From positions 29,535,891-29,599,890 of the forward strand of contig NC_055990.1 in the NCBI RefSeq assembly GCF_018446385.1: 64,000 nucleotides of DNA, read 5' to 3'. Below, in pieces: positions 33,486-45,365 of this stretch. How positions within the stretch are numbered: the first letter of the stretch is position 1; every line of letters starts with the position of its first letter. The notes beneath the pieces were generated by a model. It had not been told where the DNA came from and did not search any database. It saw only the letters and a list, made by a program, of their open reading frames with translations. The position numbers were made by a program, and so were the translations under genes. The DNA is from Zingiber officinale. Its lineage: Eukaryota > Streptophyta > Magnoliopsida > Zingiberales > Zingiberaceae.

Positions 33486-35887
33486 TGTTGGAGTGTATAC
33501 TGAAAGCCTAAGCTTTTGTAAACATTTATTTTGAATAAAGAATCACATTTGGTCAAATTATCTATATTTGTTTGTAGTTGTTCAATTAATTTATATTGTA
33601 GATAACATAGTATGTGGTGTCACATGCAGAAGATGATGTTATCAGTACCTTATAAATTATAAACAGTAGCTCACGACCAAAATGGAAAGGAAAAAATCAT
33701 TGGAAGGTCGTAGTGTAATTAGGAATTAGTTTATCTTGACTATATATAATTACACTAGTACACTTAGAGTGTATTGAGTAGAATCATTAGAAGTCATTTC
33801 TTTTATACTGACGTTATAAAGAAACAAAGACCTCAATTATTATGGAAGTGTGTGCTCTTAATCCTAATATAATAACAAGCACATATATTTGATATTTATT
33901 TCTTTAATTTATCAATGGGTGAGATTTAGTTCGATGAATCAATAAGCCCGATAAGTTGGGAAATGATATCACTTATAGTGTGTGTTGTTGATTATAGAAG
34001 GAAACTGTGTCCTAGTAATCTAGGTTGATAATGTCCCCAAGATGAGCTCATAAAGATTGTCAAATTAAACCCTGCAGATGGACTTAGTCCGACATGACGA
34101 TAAGGTTGAGTGATACTATTCTTGGATGAAGATATTAATTAAATGAGTTGTCAGTAACTCACTTAATTAGTGGACATTTGACATCTTAAACACAGGGAGA
34201 CTAACACATTCATAATAAGGAGTCCAAAAATATAATTTGGGATTGATGCGGTAGTTCAATAATAGTTCTCTAGTGGAATGAATTATTATTGATAAAATTA
34301 AGTTGTGTGTTCGGGGCGAACACGGGATGCTTAATTTTATCGGGAGACCAAAACCAATTCCTCCTCTCGGTCCCTATCGTAGCATCTTATTTATAGAGTA
34401 CTATACCCACCTTCATACCCATGATAAAGGGGTCGGCCAAGCTAGCTTGTGGTTCAAGCTAGCTTGTGGTTCAAGCTAGGGTCGGCCAAGCCTTAATTCA
34501 TGGGTGGCCGGCCCTAGCTTGAACCCAAGCTTAGGTGGCCGGCCCCCATTAAATTTAAAAGAATTTTAATTTTAAATTTTTCTTATGTGTAAGATATAAT
34601 TTATTAAAGAGAATTAAAATTAAAATATCTCTTCTACAAAAGATTAAGAAAAGATATTAGATCTCTTTCCTTTTTTGTAGATTGGAAAGATATTTTATTT
34701 TTCTCTTTGAAAATTATTCACATGTTGAAAAATTAAAATTATAGAAATTTCTTTTTATCAAACATGAAAGGATTTTAAAGAGAAATTTTATTTTTTAAAA
34801 TCTCCAAAAACAAATAAGGAAGTTTTAATTGTTAATTAAAAATTATCTTATTTGTTCTACATGAGGTTGTCGGCCACATACAATTAATTAGGAAATTTTA
34901 TTTATTTTTTCTTAATTAATTGTTGTCAAGGAAAGTTAAGGAAATTTTATTGTAATTAAATTTCCTTATTTGCCAAAGCCAAGGAATATAAAAGAAGGGG
35001 TTGGGGTGCCTTCATGGGTGACAACTTCTATTATTTTCTCCTCTTTTCCTTGGTGTTGTGGCCGGCCATCCTCTCTCCCTCTCTTCCTCTTTGTGGGGGC
35101 CGAAACCTCTCTCTTGCTTGGAGCTCTTGTGGCGGCCGGATACTACTTGGAGAAGAAGAAGAAGAAGGAGAGAAAACTTGCATCCCTTGGAGCTTGGTTG
35201 GTGTTTTTTCTTCTTCCTTGGTGAAGCTTTTGTTTTGGCCGAACCTAGCAAGGAGGAGAAGAAGGTGCATTGGTGGTTTCTCATCTCGGAAGATCGTTGC
35301 CCACACAACGCCCAAGGTTAGAAGAGGAATACGGTAGAAGATCAAGAGGTCTTTCTAAAAAGTATAACTAGTATTTTTTCTTTCCGCATCATACAAGTTA
35401 TTTTTGGAAATAATACCAAATACGAGAGGCTTACGATTCTAGTATTTCGAATTTATTTTCGATGTAGTGTTCTTATGTTTTCTTCTTTTCCTTGTGATTT
35501 GATTGTTCCGTTTGGTTAACCTAAAGTTATTTTAGGAAATTAAATATTAGCTTTCCTTAAAAGGTTTTGTCTAGTCGGTGGTGGTTGTTCCCATATCCAA
35601 GAAGGTCATGTGCCTCGCCACGTCAGTACTGGGAACCAATTATGGAAAATAATATTTAATGGAATTAATAACTTAGGTGATTTAGATCAAACGTGTTAAG
35701 TTCCGCGGGAGATCCAAGTCTAAACCTAAAAGAACAAATAAATTAAATTTTGGATCAAACGTGTTAAGTTCCGCAGGCGATCCAAAATTTAATTTAAAAG
35801 AACACATGGTAGCTAGGAAAAGGTTCAGACCTTTGTACAAAATTTTTGTACAGTGGAACCTCTAGGTTTTTCGAGTAGCAATCAACA
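33486..35887 (+). repeat. 3' LTR of element C (2402 bp)
   Basis: Starts TGTTGGAGTG, ends AATCAACA next to the GCGGC duplication. Compared with the 5' copy it has an extra GCTTGTGGTTCAAGCTA repeat near 34440-34475 and scattered single-base differences. Confidence 0.95.
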
Positions 35888-36005
35888 GCGGCGACCATCT
35901 ACACAAAGCTCATACCCCGTTAACAGTCCATTGATGTTAACGGACTGGGTTATTGGATCTACACATATCATCCACATCCAATATATAGTTTAAATTCCTT
36001 TCATG

Positions 36006-36214
36006 TGGCAAAAAGGCGATTCGCTCGCCGCCAGCGCCTCCGCCAACCCGTCCCTAGGTCAACACGGAGGAGGTAAATCACGGGTGGCTACTAGTCATTA
36101 GTGCAAATGGCCAAGATATGGGGGAGGTCATGCTCGGTCACGCCGAGTTTCGACCCCAAGACCTCATATGGCAACACCCCATGTCTTAATCATCGCACTG
36201 CCCCGAGGGGACGC
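36006..36214 (-). mobile_element. tRNA-derived SINE with 16-bp target duplication
   Basis: On the minus strand the element starts GCGTCCCCTCGGGGCAGTGC, has an A-box-like GGCAGTGCGATGATTAAGAC and a B-box-like GGGTCGAAACTC about 50 bp on, and ends in a T-run (CGCCTTTTTGCC). TTAAATTCCTTTCATG (35990-36005) and TTAAATCCCTTTCATG (36215-36230) flank it with one mismatch, as expected for LINE-assisted insertion. No coding. Confidence 0.85.
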
Positions 36215-36230
36215 TTAAATCCCTTTCATG

Positions 36231-38087
36231 CATCCTGCATCACTTAATTGGGATTTAATTTATTAATGACAATTATTGTGTGTGTTAATTCATGTATTAG
36301 CCCACCCTACCCAGACTTATATCCCTTCCTGACTGAGATGCTCAGGATTGTTAGTACTGCCCACCTGAGCTCTTGTAAAGAATGTGCATGTTTTCATGTA
36401 TAGGCATTGCAGGTAGGTTTCTCATTTCTGTATCCTTTCATGTTTTCATGTTTCTTCAGTACGGAGGAGTTGGAGGAGAGGTTAGCTAAGACACAAGCAT
36501 TTTCTTCGAGAGTTGTGGATCCTCTTATATGTCCGGGAATAGTGCCTGTCAATCAAAAGCATTCATTCATCTGACAGTGATTAGTATTCATGCACATCAC
36601 AGTTTTTGAACTATTTGTGCTCTAATTTTTATTGATATTGGTTCATAATTGTAGAAGCCATCTCATTGGTCAAAAGTACATGTGGTTTATGATGTTCTCA
36701 AAATGCACTAATTATTGCCTCAGACGCAAAAGTCACACTCTGCCAGCAGCACTGTACGATAATTTTACTGCGCTTTATTTATCTAAAAAGCTTAGCTTGG
36801 AATAACCTTGCTGAGCTTTCTGTGATCCCTCGGGGCCAAATAACTTCACACTTTCTCATGCAAGTATCTGAAGGCTTCTTTTACAGGAGTCCAGCAAAGT
36901 CCTGGAAGAATGATCAAATCATGAACCACGCTTTCAGGTAAAGCTTTCACCTGCGAACCATATCAAATTCAGATCATTTCTCACTTCAGAAAGTTCCTAT
37001 TTGCAGCCGACTAGCTACAACTTTCTCATCTTGACATATCAGATCCGGAGAAGAGTAATGACAACAAGTCTCTCTCCTGCAGGGCATTAATATCACTCAT
37101 TGATGAGGATGGCAAACAAGTGTATCTTTGGCAGCCCTTTCGCCCATGATGAGGTACACACCCATCCATCATTTTCCTTTTGCTTCATGTCTCTTTGTTC
37201 TCATGCAGTCGTCACCTCTGCAACCGTGGTCCACTGGTTCACATGGAGTACTGCCTTAGCCTTAACGCGAATCTCTTGCTCCATATATTTACGTTACGTT
37301 TCACAACTGCATCCCGGATCCGACGGTTAGTTGTTACATACTTAGCTTTATGAAAGCAGATTAGGAGACAATTAGGTAAGGCAAAAAGGCAATGAATGGA
37401 AGCACAAGCCTCCCCCATAGTCCTTATTCAAAGTTGCATCTTTCTGCGTAGCGTGAATGACTTGTATTGCTCCAAAAAGGTTGCACCCTTTCTACACTTG
37501 TTGGTGGTATTAATGAGTGGAAGAGTCGCGAGGGAATTGTCCTCCTTCACCGGTCCATTTTCTCCATGCACATACCGGCCACAATTAAAAGTCCCTATTT
37601 TAGTCTCTTGTGATTGTTTTTTCGTGTAGCAATTAAGTCATGTGGGATCGAACAAAGGGGCCCTCTCCTTCTATGCATTTAAGACGAGCTAATTAGAGAC
37701 ACATGTTGGTCTCCTTGATGGCAGATATTTTGGCCTACCGTTTCCCTTGTTATTTTGTGTCGGGAGCGTATTTATGTTCTTTTATCTTATATTTAATATT
37801 AGGCAGAGTCTTCCGTATTATTAAGGGAGTGATTAATAAGAATTTTTACTCATTTCTATTTTAAGCAAATTTTCTTTATTTAACCGAGTCAAAGCGGATC
37901 AAAAATAGAAAGTATTAGGTATGCATATTGTCGACAATAACACAGTGATGGTAAATAAAAGTTTATTTTCTGCTCCCTCTTAAATATGATAACGAGGTTT
38001 AAAAGAATATTTCTTTTTAAAAAATTGTTAAAATATTATTTTATTATAATTTTTTTAAAAAAACATTATTTTAATAGTAATATAGGT
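36231..38087. other. Intergenic DNA with unassigned exon-like pieces
   Basis: Short pieces look exon-like: AG-flanked 36460-36560 reads EELEERLAKTQAFSSRVVD; 36885-36935 ends at a GT donor-like site; 37083-37150 reads SLIDEDGKQVYLWQPF. I do not recognise a protein family, and stops limit each. They may be remnants of the locus that continued from 17864. From 37750 the DNA is AT-rich and empty. Confidence 0.3.
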
Positions 38088-39530
38088 TGTAATGAGTGAA
38101 TCTGGGAGATGATGTGGCAGTTAAAATCAGAATGACGGGATGGTTAAAGTCAAGATGATGTGGCAGTCCCAATCGAGAAAGAATAATATCCTCTCATGTA
38201 GCTTTAATTAGTTGTCCATTAATAGGGTTCTTAGAATCAATCTGATCGAGTTATAAGTTGACCGGCTAGATAAGGGTTGTCAGTCCTTAAGCCGATCAGA
38301 CCTGAGGAGGTTAGTGTTTTAAGGATGGCCAGATTTTAAGGCGACCAAAATTAAGGACGGTTGACCTTATGATTGGCCAGAGTGGTCGACTCACTTCCTA
38401 ATAGACCAACCATAGGTATGGTCAAGAGGAAAGTTAAACTCCTTACTTCATATGAGTCTCTCTGTATATGCCCGGGCGACCCTGATGGTCGGCCGCCCCT
38501 AATGGGTTTCCATGTGGTAGCATGTATGTGTGTTCAACGAGTTATGAAGTCGAACAAGTTCGCATGCCCTGCCTGTACAAATATTTAGCCGAACCAAACA
38601 CATCCCAGCTTAACATATAGACTAAACCTCTCAGAACGTAGCAGTGTTTCCCTGGGTAGCTCACTGTATGCCCGGTCAGGTAGAAGGATGACTGAGCCTA
38701 TAAAATTCATCCTCATATTACTACTCGGACGGAATTTCAACAAAGCATAAATTATCAGAGGAATTTCCAGGAAGGACTGTATTATTACTCGAATGGATTT
38801 CCAACATGGCCAAGACACTATATCATTTTCCGAACGAAGGTTTCAAAGTTATGTCAGATATAACCAAGTGGTTTAATGCCGAGACAGATATAAAGGCGGG
38901 TGACCTCACTAGACGACCATAATACATGCAATATGATACATTATAGAGTAGGATATACCGAGTGCAACCTAACGACCCAATAGAAGCGGTTGGTTTAATG
39001 ATCGATCGATATATATTTATTAGATAACATCCTAACAAGGCGGTGCGCCTTAATGATCGGTTGAGATATATTTAACTGATAACATCCTAAGGGCGACAGG
39101 CTTAACGACCAATTGAGATATGTTTGTCGGACAATATCCTAATAATCTGTTAGAATAACAAACTGTGTCAGAGAATATTTTTCTAGGACCTTCTTTAGGG
39201 GCCATCTTATCCCCCGTCCGTCGACCATATATAACAACATATTCCTTCATTAGCCTCAACAAACAACAAAGAGGTATATATATGGGTAGAAGAAAAATTT
39301 CTCAGATAATTATTATACCTTACCTAACAAACTCTAACACACTTTACCACCTCATAATTACAAAGGTTATGAGAGTAGATATATAAAGGGGAGTCTTCTA
39401 CATGGTGAAAGTACATATCTACTATTGTTCTTCATCCACCCGCTCAATCTTGTACTAATTTGAACGTCGAAAGACCTTCGTTAGGAATTCCCACTATTTC
39501 TAAGCACTAACACTTTATTGGATCATTTTC
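38088..39530 (+). mobile_element. Probable degenerate LTR-like sequence
   Basis: The right part (39390-39500) reads like the U5 end of a plant LTR: CATCCACCCGCTCAATCTTG, then TTTGAACGTCGAAAGACC. The middle (38820-39170) has repeated phrases of the type GATAACATCCTAA and GGTTTAATGATCGAT. The left part has GATGATGTGGCAGT twice (38108, 38156). I could not find terminal repeats or a target duplication, so borders are uncertain. No coding region is recognised. Confidence 0.35.
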
Positions 39531-39824
39531 TACTTTTTAGGAATAAAAATCTACTACTAATTAATTATTGATCCATTGTATTTAACACATCATCTCTATA
39601 ATTTTCAGACAGAATCAATATGGGAACATCTTTGGTGATTTTATTCATTAGCAATCATGCCCTTTCTTGATATATTTTACTAAAAACAAACCATATAACA
39701 TAAATTAAATTGAATTTGTATAGTTTATATATGTTATTATCGCCGAATTAACGAAATGAAAAAGAAAATTACTATAATGTTTACGTGTACAAATCCACCC
39801 TCAAATATTCCATAATTTTAAACT

Positions 39825-42768
39825 CTACGCCCCTTCGACCGCAACCCTCACCGCCGGCGTCCAATCCCGTTCGCTGCGGCTACTGCTCGCCTTCGCCGCC
39901 TCGCTGCCTTCCATTACCGATAGGCGGACGCCCACCGCTCCCTCAGCCGTCTTCAATCTGCCCTTTAATTCCTTAAAGCGAGGAGTTAGTACTCTCTCAG
40001 ACCATTCGTCGAGCTTCTCGCCGGCGATCCACGCACAGCCCACGACCCGGTCGGTGGCCTCCTCGTCGACCCTTATTGACCACTTATCCCCCATTACGGC
40101 CGCATAGATGCTCGATATCGCCTCCGCCGCTCGACGCCGCATCGGCGAGAAGTCCACCGGCTCGAACACCACCGCGCCATCCGCCAGCTCGGCCATCTCT
40201 GCAGCCACGGACGAGGTCGATTGCTTGACGTCGAGCCGCTCCTTGCTGACATCACGCTCCACAGTCACGTCGCTCGACCCCTCACCGGGATCGGCCTCCT
40301 CCGCCATCCCCATGGCCAGATTGAGGTCCAGCGAAAGCGGCCGTCGTAGCTTCGTCGGCGGAGCACCGTGCCGGAGCCAATCGACGCATCGTTTCGAAGT
40401 GGTTTTCTCCGCCGAGAGCTCGAGCCACCGCCCCCGCGCTGCCGCTCGGAGGATCTTCTCCTCGCATTCGATCAAAGACTTGTGAGATTTCTTGAACTCT
40501 TCCGGAAGCCAACTCGACGTCACGATGAATATCGCACTTCCCAAGCTGATCTCTCGTCCATGCGAATCCACCATCCTCCCCTGTTCCATCGCCCTCTTTA
40601 TGCTTCCCCTTACCAGCACATCATTTGTTCGGTCAAATTCCTCAACGAGCACCACCGCGAACGGGTTCTTCCGGATCGCCTCCACTACTCGATCCATCAA
40701 CGTCCGCCCACGGGAGGAGCTCACGGTGCACTCTCCTTCCTCCTCAGCATCGCCGCCGAGCTTGACGACGACTGGAGGAGTGCCGAATACCAGCTCCGAT
40801 AACGCAGTGGCCATCTTCCGCTTGCCAATCTTGTCAGGCCCCAGATAGAGAAGCCAGGAATGGCCTCTCCTCCTGCTTTCGGACTTGAGTCTTAGCACGG
40901 TAGCGGCCATGGCGGAGGCCACTTCCGGCTGCCAGCTGACCTTGTCCAGGAGCCCCTTGTACAACCTCTTGAAGGCGTCGATATCAGAAACGCCGGCGAA
41001 ATTAGTCTTCTTCTGGTTCAAGAACTCTACTTTCTTGGGCTCGTTCGGATTGCAGGTTGCAGAATTGCCAAGTACAAGATCAGTCTTCACTGATATCTCA
41101 ACAAGTGGTATAGCCGGTGAGTTTCCTGAACAGAGAAGCAACGGAGAAGGAGGAGAGGCTTTGGAGTGAAGCCGAGAGCAAATGTGTTGCCATTTCTTCA
41201 GCAGCGTTTCCTTGTGCTGAACATGATCGGTTGTGCCGGATTCATTGCAGCGCTTGGCCAGCTGCAGCCATGGCGGCAATGCTCTGTTCTCGTCTACCTT
41301 TGGAGCAGGTTGGTGGCTTCCCTTGGTAATGTCGTGCCTGTAGCCCTCGGTGCAAAGTGCGCACATCCCTGTGTTTGTTGCAGAGTTTATAGTCACTGGA
41401 ATTTGCTTACAAGTCCTGCAGATTTTGAATCGGGGAGAAGAAAACAATTGGTTTTTGTTATGATGATTCTTGGATGGGATCGAAGAGGAAAAGCTTATAG
41501 ATCTAATAAAAATCTCACCTTGGAAAATTTTGGAAGCTTGGAGCCATTTGCACCGCCTGCAGATCCCAGTCGTCCTCCATCGTCGGGTGGTAGACTTGGC
41601 ACCGGAGGTACGTCGTCCACGTCGCCGTGCCGAGTAGCCAAATCTGCCGGCCGCGGTCGCGGAACGATTGGAGAAGTGTCGCCATCTCCGCCACTGCGGT
41701 GTGGGCAGTTTCGGAGACGGTCTGCTGTGCGTTGATCTTCGATAAAGTCATCGTCGGGGGCCGAACGGAGCTGTCCACCAGCCACTTGAGGTCTCCGATA
41801 TCGACCACCACGCCGTGGTCTCCACCGATGAGTTGAGACTCGAGGATGCTGCCTAACTCTCGTATCTTTGCGGCGATCCAGGATTTGACGCCGGAGGCCA
41901 TGGCAGCGGAGAAATCTTTGCCAAAAGAGACAACTTTGGCGGTGTGGAGCGGCGGCGGGGCGGCGCCGGACTCGATTTTTTGGATCACGTCCTGGATAAC
42001 GGCCTCCGGATCGATATCGCTGACGAGAACTGGATTTCGTTTCTTGGATCGTGATAGTGTGCTCATGACCCTTTTGACCTCCTCCGTTCGCGGTTGCTCG
42101 ATGCTGGCTGTGGCAGCTGCGCCGCTTCCATTGAAGAGGCGGGGGTTCACATAGAGGTGGGCAGGGGAAGGCGGAACAGGAGAAACAGGGGAAGTGGTGG
42201 TGGAAAGCACTGCGGCGGTGATAGTAGATGAGGTGGAGGAGGAGTTGGAGGAAGACGAGGATAGTGATTGCTCGACGACGGCCTTGACGACGGTTGAGGA
42301 GAAGCCGGCCTCCCGCATGACGCGGCTGACCTGAGGGTCATCGAGGATGGAGACGACGAGCTGGTCGAGCTCGACCTTGACAGCCAGCAGCGGCGCGGCC
42401 GGTTGTTGCGGCTGCTCGGGGCACCCGCGACGCTGGTTGGCCTGCGCGCGCTTGAGCGCCGCCTTCAGCGCGTTCGACATCGGCGGCTGGGCGGCGTCCC
42501 GGCCGCCGTCAGAGGGCAGGCGATCGAGCGCCACGGAGAAGCAGAGCTCGAGAGCGCGGCAACGAAGCGGGTGGGAGGCGGAGTCGGGGTGAGAGCTCAA
42601 GCAGGACCGCCTGAGGATGCCGGAGGGCGCGGCCAGAAGAACGGCAGCTACGTGGAGGGGCGTGATCCGCCCGTGCTTCCTCTGCACCGCCTCCACGATG
42701 GAGCGAGCAAGCACGCTCGCCGCCTCCGGCGTTAGCATCTGCTGGATTGTGCTCAGCTCCGCCCTCAT
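39825..42768 (-). CDS. SMXL: SMAX1/D53-like (SMXL) Clp-ATPase-related repressor of karrikin/strigolactone-type signalling
   Basis: Exon 1 is 42768-41519 and exon 2 is 41415-39825. The 103-bp intron (41416-41518) has GT (CCAAG before GTGAGA) and AG (CTGCAG) and joins in frame, giving 946 residues, close to the ~1000 usual for the family. The N terminus MRAELSTIQQMLTPEAA opens the double Clp-N domain (about 1-170), with HPLRCRALELCFSVALDRLP typical of the SMAX1 branch. The D2-like ATPase part has a degenerate P-loop GPDKIGKRK (609-617), Walker-B-like VLVEEFD (672-678) and RGSIKRAMEQGRMVDSHGRE. An EAR motif LDLNLA (779-784) would recruit TOPLESS-type corepressors. The degron-associated RGKT motif reads RGRT (652-655). 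Family members act in the nucleus and are destroyed through MAX2/D3 with KAI2 or D14. Clade SMAX1 versus others is inferred. No frameshift or stop is seen. Confidence 0.95.
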
Positions 42769-43736
42769 CCTCTCTTCACACTGGTAAAAATCTCACCTTT
42801 AACTGCAAATTCCTCCGGCGGTCTCCTCAAATCGAGTAAAAATCTCTCCTTTACTAAATTAGCGAAACCAAAACCGAGATAATCGATCAAATTCCCGCAA
42901 CAAAAACAGGAAGATCGTGAAGAAGAAGAAGAAGGGGAAGAAAAGGATGGCAACTTTTTTTGTTCCCTGTTTCTTTCTTTCTTTCTGAAGCAGGCAGTAC
43001 GGAGGCAGAAAGAATTCAAGTAGAGAGAAAGCTTAGGCCAAATGAACAGAAACTTCTTCTCTAATAAAACTCACTGTTTTCTTTTTTCTTTTAATATATC
43101 TCATCAAAAATAACGACAAAAAAAGATTTTTCAAAACTATTATATTTGGATTTTATTTTATTTTTTGTTTGAGAAGAAGCGAGTTTTTTTTTATCAATCT
43201 ATCATCATCACGCATCACAACTTTTTGGACTTTGATTATTGTAAACATTTAATTTGTCTTCTTGTGGCGGGTATCACAGCAATCGGGGTCTCCGAATCCA
43301 TAAAATCTTTTAATCATTATAAATTTTATTATTTTTTTATTTGTTTGTTTTTATGTTGCCCCTTTCATTTAAAAAAAATAAAATAACATTGTAAATTATG
43401 TAAATTATTAAAAGAACATTGTTTTTAAATATTGTTAAAAAGAATACTACATTATTTATTTCAAAAATATTATTATAATCATTACAACTAGTTATTATAA
43501 TATATAACAATTATAGAATAATTAGTATAACGCTATAATAGTTGATGCAATACTATTATAGTATTGTAACACTTTGTAGGTATGTAAATGGATACTACAA
43601 GTACATAACATTTATTTAAGCAAGCAGCTATTGAAAAATTATTTAAATAATTATTATAATTATTTAAAAATAATTTTAATGAAGTTTAAATAATTTTAGT
43701 AGTTGATTTAATATTATAGTAGTTACTTATAACAAG
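42769..43736. other. Upstream region of the SMXL gene
   Basis: On the minus strand a CT-rich leader (about 42960-42890, CTTCTTCTTCTTC and TTTCTTTCTTTC) precedes the ATG at 42768 and is likely 5' untranslated. A weak TATA-like ATATATTAAAAG lies near 43090-43100. From 43130 rightward the DNA is strongly AT-rich with no gene. Confidence 0.4.
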
Positions 43737-43900
43737 TAGGGTTATAAATAAACTAAGGTAGGGTTATAAATAAACTAAGTATTCATGAACAACTTTTGTA
43801 TTCAGTTAAGTAAGAGTTTGTTTATGTTAGTTCAATATACATGAAATTAATTAAACAAACAAGAAGCTAAACAACCAATCTTAAATATATATGTGTTCAG

Positions 43901-45352
43901 TGTTAGGACCAAAAGTAGCTAGAGGAGGGGGGGGGGGTGAATAGCTCGTCGCGCTTCGCTCGTTGCTCGGCGTTGCTTGTTCCTTCAAAGATGTGCAGCG
44001 GAAAATACAGAAACAAACACACAACGCTAACACGGTTGGTTTTACTTGGTATCTACCTCACAAGAGGTGACTAATCCAAGGATCCACACCAACACACACA
44101 CCCTCCACTAAATAAAACTCTCCTTTATGGTAACTACCAAGGGCGGAGAAGCCCTACAAGACTCAATACAAGAAGAGAGGGAAAGGATACGAGAAATACA
44201 AGCTTACAAGCTTACAATGAGTACAAAACCCTAACCCTAGCTTCTCTTCTTGGCTTTGATCCGCCTCTTGACTTGGAGAGCTTCCAAGATCCTTCAAGAA
44301 CTGATGAGCTTTGTGGAGGAGTTGGCGAGAGCTCAGGGTGAATCGGTACCGAAGCCATCGAACGCCTGCGGCTATAAGCGATGTCAGCGGTCGGATCCCG
44401 ATCGATTCGAATATTCCAATCGATCGGGAGGCTTTGGATCGATCCACGGATCGATCCGGCGCTTATCGAAAGCGCTGGATCGATCCACGGATCGATCCAG
44501 CGCTTATCGCTCGAAGCAGCGTCCCAATCGATCCAGCGATCGATTGGGACCTCGATCGATCCACGGATCGATCCGAGGCTCGATTGGGGCAGTGCGGATC
44601 GATCCATCGATCGATCCGACTGATTTTGTCCAAAACCAAGTCCCAAATCTCCCAAACCAACATCCGGTCAACCTTGACTGTTGGTATGTCATGCCTAGCA
44701 TCTAGTCACTCCCTTGACTGCTAGGACTCCCTTACCAAGTGTCCGGTCAATCCTTTGACCCACTTGGACTTTTCTCTGTGCCAAGTATCCGGCCAATCCT
44801 TTCGACCTACTTGGACTTTTCTTTCATGCCAAGTATCCAGTCAATCACCTACTTGGACTTCCCAACACCGGATGTCCGATCATCCTTGATCCATCTGGAT
44901 TTTCCTGCCCGGCTTCACTCACCGGGACTTTCACCTAGCTTCACTCACTAGGGTTTTCCATCCGCCAGCTTCACTCACTAGGACTTTCACCGGCTCTCAC
45001 CAGGATTTCCATCCGCCTAGCTTCACTCACTAGGACTTTCACCGGCTTCACTCACCAGATTTTCCATCCGCCTAGCTTCACTCACTAGGACTTCCATCCG
45101 CCTAGCTTCACTCACCGGACTTACTTGGCTTCACTCACCAGACTTAGCTTCACTCACGGGACCTTTTCTTCCTGGCTTCACTCACCGGACTTTTCTTACG
45201 CCTAACATCCCAGTTAGGACTTCCATCAAGTATCCAATCAACCTTGACCTACTTGACTCTTCTTCAATCAATATCTTATTGTCGAACATCTAAACCCAAA
45301 CCAAGACTCAGCTTGGTTGCAGGTCAACCTTGACCTGAGGGATGCACCAACA
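43901..45352 (-). repeat. 3' LTR of element A (1452 bp)
   Basis: Begins TGTTAGGACC (plus strand) and ends ATGCACCAACA. Holds an array of GATCGATCC palindromes (44390-44620) and the hairpin chain (44657-45210). It lacks many short pieces found in the 5' LTR. Confidence 0.95.
44657..45210. repeat. Hairpin chain in the A 3' LTR
   Basis: Consecutive short inverted repeats separated by ACTTTTC-like linkers. Larger ones pair CCAAGTG with CACTTGG or CCAAGTA with TACTTGG around an inner GGTCAA/TTGACC pair. Smaller ones have loop CTTCACTCA with arms CCTAG/CTAGG or CCCGG/CCGGG. Several are eroded here compared with the 5' LTR. Confidence 0.9.
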
Positions 45353-45365
45353 ATCTCCCCCTTTT
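45353..45365 (-). other. Polypurine tract of element A
   Basis: On the minus strand AAAAGGGGGAGAT abuts the 3' LTR start TGTTGGTGC. Confidence 0.9.

Larger units (their letters stand above)
17865..35887 (+). mobile_element. Ty1/copia LTR retrotransposon C, with nested insertions, TSD GCGGC
   Basis: Two LTRs of about 2.4 kb begin TGTTGGAGTG; the 3' one ends CAATCAACA and the 5' one ends CAACCAATA. GCGGC is duplicated (17860-17864, 35888-35892). Inside are a tRNA-Met primer site, a gag, a protease-integrase-RT-RNase H frame in copia order, and a purine tract. Foreign DNA interrupts it twice: gypsy element D in gag and a plastid ndhF fragment in integrase. Removing these leaves about 10 kb. Only two nonsense codons (21548 and 31783) otherwise break the coding frame, so it is a fairly young insertion. 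Confidence 0.96.

Noticed and set aside
36460-37150. Exon-like pieces as a continuation of the FGGY kinase
   Set aside because: The readable peptides do not match any part of that family that I know, and splice sites do not join them in one frame.
39165-39386. Small open frame as a host gene
   Set aside because: Lies within LTR-like AT-rich sequence with no recognisable domain or splice structure.
40108-42735. Plus-strand open frames antisense to the SMXL gene
   Set aside because: Shadows caused by high G+C at third codon positions of the real minus-strand gene.
44250-44724. Frames of up to 151 codons rich in DRS/SIHGSI repeats
   Set aside because: They are translations of the GATCGATCC palindrome array in the A LTR, open on both strands for that reason.
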